A stretch of DNA of 64,000 bases from a virus. The position numbers and the translations under genes were made by a program. The stretch is taken from positions 26,872 through 90,871 of the IMG/VR virus record IMGVR_UViG_3300028840_003688; one strand, given 5' to 3'. The notes beneath the pieces were generated by a model that had not been told where the DNA came from, searched no databases, and was given only the letters and a program-made list of their open reading frames with translations. Each line of letters begins with the position of its first letter. The stretch's first letter is position 1. This document shows, piece by piece, positions 40,955 to 47,493 of the stretch.

Positions 40955-42016
40955 TCAGAACACCTTCTTCTTGCGAAGGAAGTCCACCAGGAAGTACGCA
41001 CCGACGGCGACACCACCGACCACAGCGACCTTCTGACCTGCCGTCAATGGCTTGCGCATCGAGATGTCCAGCTCAGGAAGCACAACCGCACAACCATCCT
41101 GACCAGGCACGACTTCCATGCCCTCAGGGCAGCGCGGGATGCACTTGTTCTGCTCCCACGACCACTTCAGGTTGATGTTGTTGCAGTCCCGCGGAGGAGC
41201 ACCCTTGTTCATCTCACGAACGATCTGATCTCTCGTCGCACGGTTGCTGATGAGACTGCTCGCGCGCTCCTCGCGACCCTTCTCATCAGGCTCGTCTTGG
41301 GCCATCCGCCAATTGGCCTGGATACTGTCCTCGACGAGGTCCAGCTCATCGACCAACTGAGGGTTCGCCTGAGCGACAGGCCCATCACGCCAAGCCAGCG
41401 TCCAGCCTCTCGCGTCGTAGATGGGTCCCGCCTTCAAGACAGGAAACACCTTTGCATCCGGAGGCAAGTCCAACAGGCTGCTGAGATCACCACCACGCCA
41501 CTGCACGTACTGCGAGAGCTGAGGGGCACCACCAAGCAGCTGACGCGCCGCTTGCGCCAACATCTCCATGCCGGCGATCGTTGGCTGAGGGCCGCCAATG
41601 ACCCCCGTCTTCCCGCCCTGGAACTCGATCAGAAGCTGCGACATCGGAGGCGGAGACAGCAGGTACCCCGCGAGGTCCTTGTAGCGGCCGATCGCCAAAA
41701 CAAAGGCATCCGCCGTCGCGCCGTCCCATGCATCAGCATGCTGGCCACTCCGACGCATATGCTTCCAGGTGTCCTCGGTCTGAAGCTCCTCGGCCGGCGT
41801 CTGAAGCGAATCAGACTTCAGCTTCGAGAGATGGTAGAGGACGTCCTTGATCTCTTTGACGCGACCCGGCTGGTTCAGGTCGTAGACCCGCTGCGCCTCG
41901 TCACCCATCGGTACGAGCGCGTACTGCCCCTCCTGAGGAGCAGACGTCGTGTAACCCTGGACCGAGCGCGAAAGACCGGTGCCGACAACTTCTCGGATCC
42001 CAAGAATCTTCGCCAT
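40955..42016 (-). CDS. tail-anchored structural protein
   Basis: A 353-residue protein: a mostly helical soluble domain, then a four-Cys segment (DCNN...KCIPRCPEGMEVVPGQDGC) resembling the Cys modules of neighbouring small proteins, then one C-terminal span and basic tail (AVVGGVAVGAYFLVDFLRKK). The ATG at 42016 overlaps the upstream stop; the longer frame is a shadow. No family recognised. Confidence 0.7.
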   Translation of the reverse strand: MAKILGIREVVGTGLSRSVQGYTTSAPQEGQYALVPMGDEAQRVYDLNQPGRVKEIKDVLYHLSKLKSDSLQTPAEELQTEDTWKHMRRSGQHADAWDGATADAFVLAIGRYKDLAGYLLSPPPMSQLLIEFQGGKTGVIGGPQPTIAGMEMLAQAARQLLGGAPQLSQYVQWRGGDLSSLLDLPPDAKVFPVLKAGPIYDARGWTLAWRDGPVAQANPQLVDELDLVEDSIQANWRMAQDEPDEKGREERASSLISNRATRDQIVREMNKGAPPRDCNNINLKWSWEQNKCIPRCPEGMEVVPGQDGCAVVLPELDISMRKPLTAGQKVAVVGGVAVGAYFLVDFLRKKKVF

Positions 42017-42261
42017 CACTTCCTCGCATAGTAGTAGGCGCCGCCCGCCACAGCCATAGCTAGCAGACCAAGAGCCAACGGGTTCGCGACACACTTGCCA
42101 GATCCGTCCCGCTTCATCAGCGGACGAAACTTGCAGACACAACCCTCTCGGGACGCGTACCAAGTCTCATCCGTTCGACAGAGTGCAGGGCCGAGCTTCT
42201 GAACCTCCTCGGGGGTCAGACACTCACCCTTCCAGCTCTTCTGTCCAGCAGGACACGCCAT
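42016..42261 (-). CDS. small Cys-rich tail-anchored protein
   Basis: An 81-residue protein with six Cys in the soluble part (ACPAG, GEC, LCRTDE, GCVCKF, GKC) and one span at the C-terminus (ALGLLAMAVAGGAYYYARK). The Cys pattern suggests disulfides outside the cytoplasm. The ATG at 42261 forms TGATG with the preceding stop. Confidence 0.7.
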   Translation of the reverse strand: MACPAGQKSWKGECLTPEEVQKLGPALCRTDETWYASREGCVCKFRPLMKRDGSGKCVANPLALGLLAMAVAGGAYYYARK

Positions 42262-42539
42262 CACTTGTTTCTTCCGAAGTAGTAGGCGCCCGCGATCACC
42301 GCAGCACCCAAGAGAAGCATCGACCCGCCCGCCATGCCAGCCTGCGCCATCGTGGGAGACGAGCCTGGGCGACTACTGGGTCCCGTCGGCCCCAAGTCGA
42401 CCTCCTGGTAGCCGCGACTGCCGGGGACCTTGTACATGTAGTCTCTCTGCGAGCAGTCGCAGCGATTCAAGAGCGTGTCATACGCACAAGGCGCACACTC
42501 CTGTTCCTTGAGGAAATCGAAGCCCAAACTCGTGTACAT
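42261..42539 (-). CDS. small Cys-rich tail-anchored protein
   Basis: A 92-residue protein with four Cys (ECAPCAYDTLLNRCDCS), a Pro/Ser-rich linker and a C-terminal glycine-rich span ending in GAYYFGRNK. It is very like its downstream neighbour in layout, and both may be ancient duplicates. Confidence 0.7.
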   Translation of the reverse strand: MYTSLGFDFLKEQECAPCAYDTLLNRCDCSQRDYMYKVPGSRGYQEVDLGPTGPSSRPGSSPTMAQAGMAGGSMLLLGAAVIAGAYYFGRNK

Positions 42540-42542
42540 GGC

Positions 42543-42935
42543 TCACCGCATCAGGAAGTAGACGGCCCCACCGATCACCACAGCACCGGCCGCGATGTAG
42601 GCCCAAGTCGGGATCCCACCAGGCGAAGCCGGCGGGTACTCATCGGGGTTGATCATGCCCTCAGGGCCCTGCTCGCCCGACCGCATCGCCTGCATGTCGA
42701 TCAGACGCTGCTGCGTCGGAGCAAACATGATCGGCGTCTGCATGACAGCACGATTGATCATCGACGGCATGTTCTGCGGAAGGGGCGCAGGCGTCCCCGG
42801 ACCAGGAGCCGGAGGGGGCGCGGCCTGACTGCCGCCACTCGCACCGGGAGGGGGCGGAGGAGGAGGCGGCGGCGGCGGAGGGGGAGGCGGAGCCTGACCC
42901 ATCGGAACAGACATGTGGAAGATCCCTTGACTCAT
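42543..42935 (-). CDS. polyproline tail-anchored protein
   Basis: A 130-residue protein with an uninterrupted run of about fifteen prolines starting near residue 16, more Pro/Ala-rich sequence, and one C-terminal span (TWAYIAAGAVVIGGAVYFLMR). A polyproline rod would project the N-terminus from the membrane. No enzyme motif. Confidence 0.7.
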   Translation of the reverse strand: MSQGIFHMSVPMGQAPPPPPPPPPPPPPPPGASGGSQAAPPPAPGPGTPAPLPQNMPSMINRAVMQTPIMFAPTQQRLIDMQAMRSGEQGPEGMINPDEYPPASPGGIPTWAYIAAGAVVIGGAVYFLMR

Positions 42936-43357
42936 CTCTGTGAACTCCTCGCCTGCGGCGTCATACGTGTGGCTACGGCCACAGCTGCAGTTCCGAGCAG
43001 GCCCGCGGTGCCTGCGAAGTAACCAGCAAGACCGCCTCCGAAGACGAGCATCGGCCGGTCAGACTCCTTCGCCATCACCCAGCCCATGGCAGCTCCAAGA
43101 GCCGCATCGACGAAGGCATAGCCAGAAGCATGCTGAAAGATGGGCGCCGTCCCACCGAAACCGAGATAGGGCGACTCAGCGTACGGGCGCTCACGGTAGG
43201 TTGAACGCGCATCCGGAACCGTGTAATTCGGCCCATGGTACCGCGTCGGGTAGGGGTGCTTATGCGGCACGAGAGGGTTCGGCACGCCGCCGTAGGTGTA
43301 ACCGAAGATGCTCGCCTGCTCCGGAGGAAACACCGTCTGCATTGCCTTGAAGCTCAT
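42932..43357 (-). CDS. membrane protein with two C-terminal hydrophobic segments
   Basis: A 141-residue protein: a Tyr/Pro-rich soluble N-terminal half (YTYGGVPNPLVPHKHPYPTR), then hydrophobic segments FVDAALGAAMGWVMA and MLVFGGGLAGYFAGTAGLLG, and a basic tail. The ATG at 43357 overlaps the preceding stop; the long upstream frame is a shadow. Confidence 0.65.
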   Translation of the reverse strand: MSFKAMQTVFPPEQASIFGYTYGGVPNPLVPHKHPYPTRYHGPNYTVPDARSTYRERPYAESPYLGFGGTAPIFQHASGYAFVDAALGAAMGWVMAKESDRPMLVFGGGLAGYFAGTAGLLGTAAVAVATRMTPQARSSQR

Positions 43358-43773
43358 CGACGACGACCCTTCTTCTGGCTCTGCTTCCCAGCCATGTAGA
43401 GCAACGCGATGCCGCCCGCGGCCAAGGCGATCATGCCGACGTTCCCAAGACCTGCGGTCTGAGGCTTGGTCTGAGACTGCGGCTGAGCGCCACCTCCTCC
43501 GCCTCCGGAAGGGATCTGAGGCGTCGGCTGCTGAAGCACGTTCACACACTTCCCACCCTGGTCGAGGTAGGGAGGCGGACACCAGCACTTGCCAGCCGAA
43601 TCACGGAACATGATCCGATCAGGACAAGGAGCAGGCTTCGGCGCAGGCTTGGTCAGAGCGTTCACGCACTTGCCGTCCTCGTCCAAGTAAGGCGGAGGAC
43701 ACCAGCACTTGCCGTCCGGGTCCTTGAACATGATGGGGTCAGGACACCCCGTGTTTCCCATCGCAGAATACAT
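43354..43773 (-). CDS. tail-anchored protein with two Cys repeats
   Basis: A 139-residue protein. Two copies of a unit of about 30 residues with four Cys, core KCWCPPPYLDEDGKCVN and KCWCPPPYLDQGGKCVN, are followed by a Gly/Gln-rich linker, one span (VGMIALAAGGIALLYMAGK) and a strongly basic tail (KKGRRR). The units look like small disulfide or metal-binding knots on a membrane stalk. Confidence 0.7.
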   Translation of the reverse strand: MYSAMGNTGCPDPIMFKDPDGKCWCPPPYLDEDGKCVNALTKPAPKPAPCPDRIMFRDSAGKCWCPPPYLDQGGKCVNVLQQPTPQIPSGGGGGGAQPQSQTKPQTAGLGNVGMIALAAGGIALLYMAGKQSQKKGRRR

Positions 43774-43782
43774 CTCTGAACC

Positions 43783-44640
43783 TCACTTCGCGTTGAGCGC
43801 ACCGTAGACCAGGGCAGCAGCCACACCGACCGCGGCGCCAGCGAGTGCGAGCTGTCCGACCGTAGCCGGCTCTTTGATTTCTTCCTCTTCGCCGAAACCG
43901 CTGATCGGAATCGGACGAGTCGGGCCCACGTTCACCGTCGAAGTGAAGGGAACAGCCGGGTAGATCGGCATGTCAGGCGCGGCGTGAGCAACGGGGTTCG
44001 CCACCGGATTCACGGGAGCCGGCGTCTGACGAGGGAACACGATGTTCTGCTTCGGGAGACGCTTGCGCTTGATGTTGAAAGGAACCGGACCCAACGTCGC
44101 GGGCGAAGAAGGAATGGGACCAACCGGAGCGGGCGACTGCGGTACGATGTGAGACATCGGGTTGTGAAGAGGACCAGCGAGCCGGCCGTTTCTCTCGACG
44201 TACGCCATGCCGCCACCCGGGACGTAGACCACGTCTGCACCCGAGTTGATGTCCTTCACGTCCTTGCTGACCGTGAAGGGGACGCCACGAGCGATGTAAC
44301 CAGGCAGGTCGTAGCTGCTGGAGAACACCCCTGCGTCTGGGTTGCTCGTGCCCGTGCGACCAGGCGGATCGAAGATGCCCGAGCCGAAAGAGTCGTCTTC
44401 CTTCTCCAGCTCGTAGATCGCCTTGTTCTGGTAGCCCGGGTCAACACCCACGCTTCCCATCCCCGACGTCGAGCCCATGCCCGCGAGAGTTCTTCCGTAC
44501 ATCTTTCGCATCCTCTGCAAGTTGGCGCGGGTCTGGCCCGTGTAGAATTCGAGGTTTTGCGCGATCTTGTCCCCGTAGATGGGGCCATAGTAGCGCTGGC
44601 GGCTGTTCACCGCGGTACGAGGGCTCAGTCGGCTCCGCAT
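43783..44640 (-). CDS. tail-anchored Pro-rich structural protein
   Basis: A 285-residue protein with a basic N-terminus, strand segments (TVSKDVKDINSGADVVYVPG), a long Pro-rich region (SPAPVGPIPSSPATLGPVPF) and one C-terminal span (QLALAGAAVGVAAALVYGAL). A 43-base gap with no gene separates it from the next - strand gene upstream. Confidence 0.65.
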   Translation of the reverse strand: MRSRLSPRTAVNSRQRYYGPIYGDKIAQNLEFYTGQTRANLQRMRKMYGRTLAGMGSTSGMGSVGVDPGYQNKAIYELEKEDDSFGSGIFDPPGRTGTSNPDAGVFSSSYDLPGYIARGVPFTVSKDVKDINSGADVVYVPGGGMAYVERNGRLAGPLHNPMSHIVPQSPAPVGPIPSSPATLGPVPFNIKRKRLPKQNIVFPRQTPAPVNPVANPVAHAAPDMPIYPAVPFTSTVNVGPTRPIPISGFGEEEEIKEPATVGQLALAGAAVGVAAALVYGALNAK

Positions 44641-44683
44641 ACTGGTTTCCTTTCAGGCCCGACCGGGCTCAGTAGTTGCCGCT

Positions 44684-45172
44684 TCAGCCAAGCCCGTCGG
44701 GGCTCATGCCAAAGCCGGCCATGGTGATCTTGCGCATCGTCCGCTCCTGCGGGACGCTGCCACCGACGTACATGCCGGAGGTGTGCACCATGCCGTGGCC
44801 GAAGATGCCGCCTTCGGTGCGGCCATGAGGCGTCGGGACCGGACGACGCATCCCGATCGGAATGGGACGCGGGTCAGCGGCTTCCACCATCATGTGCGCG
44901 CCCATGCCGTGCATCGGCACGTAGGTCTTCATGTAGCCCATCCCGCCGTGCATGCCGGTGATGGGACGAACGGTCTGAGAGTCCCGGAAGGGAACCTCGG
45001 ACCGGAACACGTCCTGGCTGACCATGTGGCCGCGCGGACTGTCCGTCGGAATTGTCGGACGACGCATGTCGATGTAGGTCGCCGGCACGTAGCCAGCTTC
45101 GAAGATGCCGCCACGGGTGTTGCCATGCGGCAGAGCCGGCGTGACGGGAGGCTGAAGGGGGAAACGACGCAT
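44684..45172 (-). CDS. Met/Gly-rich protein with internal duplication
   Basis: A 162-residue protein rich in Met, Gly, Pro and His, without a membrane span. Two copies of a module are visible: PHGNTRGGIFEAGYVPATYI (about residues 16-35) and PHGRTEGGIFGHGMVHTSGM (about 116-135). The start is ATG at 45172 (TGATG with the upstream stop), or GTG one codon earlier. Function unknown; likely part of the same assembly. Confidence 0.6.
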   Translation of the reverse strand: MRRFPLQPPVTPALPHGNTRGGIFEAGYVPATYIDMRRPTIPTDSPRGHMVSQDVFRSEVPFRDSQTVRPITGMHGGMGYMKTYVPMHGMGAHMMVEAADPRPIPIGMRRPVPTPHGRTEGGIFGHGMVHTSGMYVGGSVPQERTMRKITMAGFGMSPDGLG

Positions 45173-45720
45173 CACTGTTCTTCCTTTTTCTTGGTCCAGA
45201 AGTAGTACCCTGCACCCGCAACGGCCAGAAGGCCAAGGCCAACACCCACGTACTTCCAGGTGTTGTTTGGGCCCTGTTGGGCCCCCGGCGCGAGAGCAGA
45301 AGGTTGCTCGTACGCCATCATCATCGGATCGGTCATCATGGGATCCATCATCGGATCACCAGGAATCGGTTGAGGCTGTGGAATCACCTGTGCATCACCG
45401 CCCGGTTGGGGCTGCGGCATGGGCATCGGCGCAGGCGGACCCTGAGGGAACGCCGGCTCGTCAGCAGGAAGCGGGACCAGCGCCCCACCAGGGTCCTGCG
45501 GCATGTCCATGTCCGGAGACTGCGGCGTGCCAGGCTGCGGCGGAGGCGGACCCATGTGCGCCGGACCAGGAGGCTGAGGAGCCGCTCGGAATGTCGGCTG
45601 ACGAGGCGGAGGCGCGGGTTGGTACATGACCGGTCCACGCGCAGCTTGCCTGAGGGTCTGCTGCTGAGCAGCGATGCTCCCCGGATGACCACCGGACGAA
45701 TATGTGAACGAATTCGACAT
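45172..45720 (-). CDS. Pro/Met-rich tail-anchored protein
   Basis: A 182-residue protein, dominated by Pro, Gln, Met and Gly (PPPRQPTFRAAPQPPGP; DPMMDPMMTDPMMM), with one C-terminal span YVGVGLGLLAVAGAGYYFW and the tail TKKKEEQ. The ATG at 45720 overlaps the stop of the transglutaminase-like gene; the longer frame is a shadow. Confidence 0.7.
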   Translation of the reverse strand: MSNSFTYSSGGHPGSIAAQQQTLRQAARGPVMYQPAPPPRQPTFRAAPQPPGPAHMGPPPPQPGTPQSPDMDMPQDPGGALVPLPADEPAFPQGPPAPMPMPQPQPGGDAQVIPQPQPIPGDPMMDPMMTDPMMMAYEQPSALAPGAQQGPNNTWKYVGVGLGLLAVAGAGYYFWTKKKEEQ

Positions 45721-46319
45721 CAATCCAAACTCCAGAAGAGGACCTCTTTCGCGGTCTCTGCTGCTTCCCTTTCTCGGGGACCCGCTACCGGGTCGACCCA
45801 AATCCATCTGTTGCTCTTGGGTTCCTTGACCCGGTAGCCCACATGCGTGAGCTGACGGGGCGCGAAACCCAACGCTACCAGCTCGACCTCGCGACCAAGC
45901 TGAAGACACATCGTTGCACCCAACAAAGCGATCTCATCGCAGTCGGCCACGCAAACACCTTGCTGTGCGACCTCTTCAACCATCCGCTGCGGGTCCTTGA
46001 TCCACTCGACGTGACGAGGATCATTCGCGTAGCGAAACATCCGCGCCCCTGCGCGCGTAGGGCTCGGCTGCAGAAAGCAGTTGCGGACCGCCAGAATCTC
46101 GCCCTGGTAGTCCTTCGGCCAGATGTCCTTCACCACGTACTCGGTGAACTGGCGCACGACAGGGCTCTGCTCGCCTCTCGGGCCAAGCGCGATCCGCTCC
46201 ATCGCCTTGAGCGTGTCCTTTGGACCCGTAAAACCCGAGAATCTTGTGTCCTCGGGCGCACGGCCAAGCATCCCGCCCTGGGTTGGGGGACGAAGTTTTT
46301 GCTTTCCGAAGGGCTTCAT
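45720..46319 (-). CDS. transglutaminase-like cysteine protease-fold protein
   Basis: A 199-residue protein with a transglutaminase-like triad: Cys127 in VADCDEIALL at the start of a helix, His159 in QLTHVGYRV and Asp176 in WIWVDPVAG. These are spaced as in the bacterial transglutaminase-like/cysteine peptidase fold. Members cleave or cross-link proteins. Within the structural block it could process or cross-link particle proteins. No ribosome-binding sequence is obvious before the ATG at 46319. Confidence 0.8.
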   Translation of the reverse strand: MKPFGKQKLRPPTQGGMLGRAPEDTRFSGFTGPKDTLKAMERIALGPRGEQSPVVRQFTEYVVKDIWPKDYQGEILAVRNCFLQPSPTRAGARMFRYANDPRHVEWIKDPQRMVEEVAQQGVCVADCDEIALLGATMCLQLGREVELVALGFAPRQLTHVGYRVKEPKSNRWIWVDPVAGPREREAAETAKEVLFWSLD

Positions 46320-46404
46320 CGCGCGCAGGAGTAGTTTTCAGCCACGCTCCAGCGACGAAGGGCTTCGGCTACACTCTACTTGATGTCGCGGGTTTGGACA
46401 ACAA

Positions 46405-46950
46405 TCACTTCGACGCCTTCATGAGCTGGTGAACACGGAAGTAGGTCGCCACGCGAGCCTCAATCCGCTCCTTCACTTTCGGCTTCATCGGGCCGCGGCC
46501 CAAACCACCGTAACTCTTGAAAACACAGCGAGCGTTGCCGTTGCAGGCTTTGATCTTCGGGCGGAGCACCCAGGCCGCTGTCCAGACAGCACGCTTCGTG
46601 CTCGCCTCATCCGTCCCCACGATGTCCTTCGCGCGCCACTTCTTCGGGTGCTTCGGGATGCGGATGTACTTGTCGTTCGCACCACCTGGCGGCATCTGGT
46701 GCTGGAACAAGCCGTAGCTACGACCCCCATCACCTCGACGCTTGCCCTCATGCACGTCGAGCGCGTACTCGCTCTCGTGACGGGCAACGGAAAGCAGAAA
46801 CGCCTCCAGCTGCTTGTCGCCAGCCGCCTCGAAAACGATCGCCTCAGCGATGCGCTCGTAGCGGAGCTTGGCCGCAGCTTCATCTTCTCCTCGGTGCTCC
46901 TGCCAACGCAGAGGCACCAACACCAACATGATCACAAGCAACGCCTTCAT
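46405..46950 (-). CDS. secreted lytic transglycosylase (SLT-like)
   Basis: A 181-residue protein with an N-terminal hydrophobic signal-like segment (ALLVIMLVLVPL). The core shows catalytic Glu59 in SVARHESEYALDV, then GRSYGLFQHQ and a later KSYGG block, the order of the goose-type/SLT lysozyme fold. Such enzymes cut the glycan of peptidoglycan without hydrolysis. A membrane-bound virion transglycosylase is used for entry by several membrane-containing phages. The 85 bases downstream (46320-46404) hold no gene. Confidence 0.75.
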   Translation of the reverse strand: MKALLVIMLVLVPLRWQEHRGEDEAAAKLRYERIAEAIVFEAAGDKQLEAFLLSVARHESEYALDVHEGKRRGDGGRSYGLFQHQMPPGGANDKYIRIPKHPKKWRAKDIVGTDEASTKRAVWTAAWVLRPKIKACNGNARCVFKSYGGLGRGPMKPKVKERIEARVATYFRVHQLMKASK

Positions 46951-46972
46951 AGGCGCGCTCTTCTACATCAGG

Positions 46973-47200
46973 TCAGCTGTCGCCGTCAATCTCGGCCACG
47001 GCGCGATCGTATCCTTCAGGGGACACCTTCGAGAGTTGGTGAAGGGTTTCTTCGATCCGAGACTCAAACATGAAATGCTGCATCGAGATGTAGGTCGAAA
47101 GACCCAGCTCGACAGCCGCAGCTCCCAATGCTTTCGAAGGCTTGGCGTGGATGCTCCGCATCTCGAAGACCTCTTCGTAGACCGCTTTCTTCAACGTCAT
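46973..47200 (-). CDS. small helical protein, unknown
   Basis: A 75-residue, mostly helical protein with an acidic C-terminus (AVAEIDGDS). It sits between a small membrane protein and the transglycosylase gene. No motif recognised. Confidence 0.6.
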   Translation of the reverse strand: MTLKKAVYEEVFEMRSIHAKPSKALGAAAVELGLSTYISMQHFMFESRIEETLHQLSKVSPEGYDRAVAEIDGDS

Positions 47201-47205
47201 CGCTG

Positions 47206-47424
47206 CTACACCGAAGCCTTGAGTTGAGGGCTCGAAGGCTCACCGAACCCCTGAGCGATGGCCACCGGAACGGTGATGACAGGGACGATGGATCCAGCCA
47301 CCCCCCACATCAACGCCCAGAAGATCGGGTTGTCCGCCTGGTTTCGCTTGTAGCCATGGTAGACCGAGGCGCCGACCGCCGCAGTGTACGCTGCCCAGGC
47401 AACCGTTTTTGCAGTTCCATCCAT
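47206..47424 (-). CDS. small two-span membrane protein
   Basis: A 72-residue protein with hydrophobic segments VAWAAYTAAVGASVYHGY and FWALMWGVAGSIVPVITVPV. The ATG at 47424 follows GAGGATCTTGACG, a good ribosome-binding arrangement; a TTG two codons upstream is less likely. Adjacent to a lytic transglycosylase, it might be a holin, but this is only contextual. Confidence 0.65.
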   Translation of the reverse strand: MDGTAKTVAWAAYTAAVGASVYHGYKRNQADNPIFWALMWGVAGSIVPVITVPVAIAQGFGEPSSPQLKASV

Positions 47425-47493
47425 CGTCAAGATCCTCTCAGTCGAGTGCCCTCAACGCCAAGTTGGAGCCGACCTCTGACGGCATTCTAGCCG

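Noticed and set aside
42800-42900. Sequencing artefact for the run of about fifteen prolines
   Set aside because: The codons vary (CCG, CCC, CCT), the frame stays open to a proper membrane anchor, and neighbouring proteins are also Pro-rich.
46320-46404. Promoter in the gap between transglycosylase and transglutaminase-like genes
   Set aside because: No convincing -35/-10 pair was found by eye on the minus strand; nothing else is seen in this gap.
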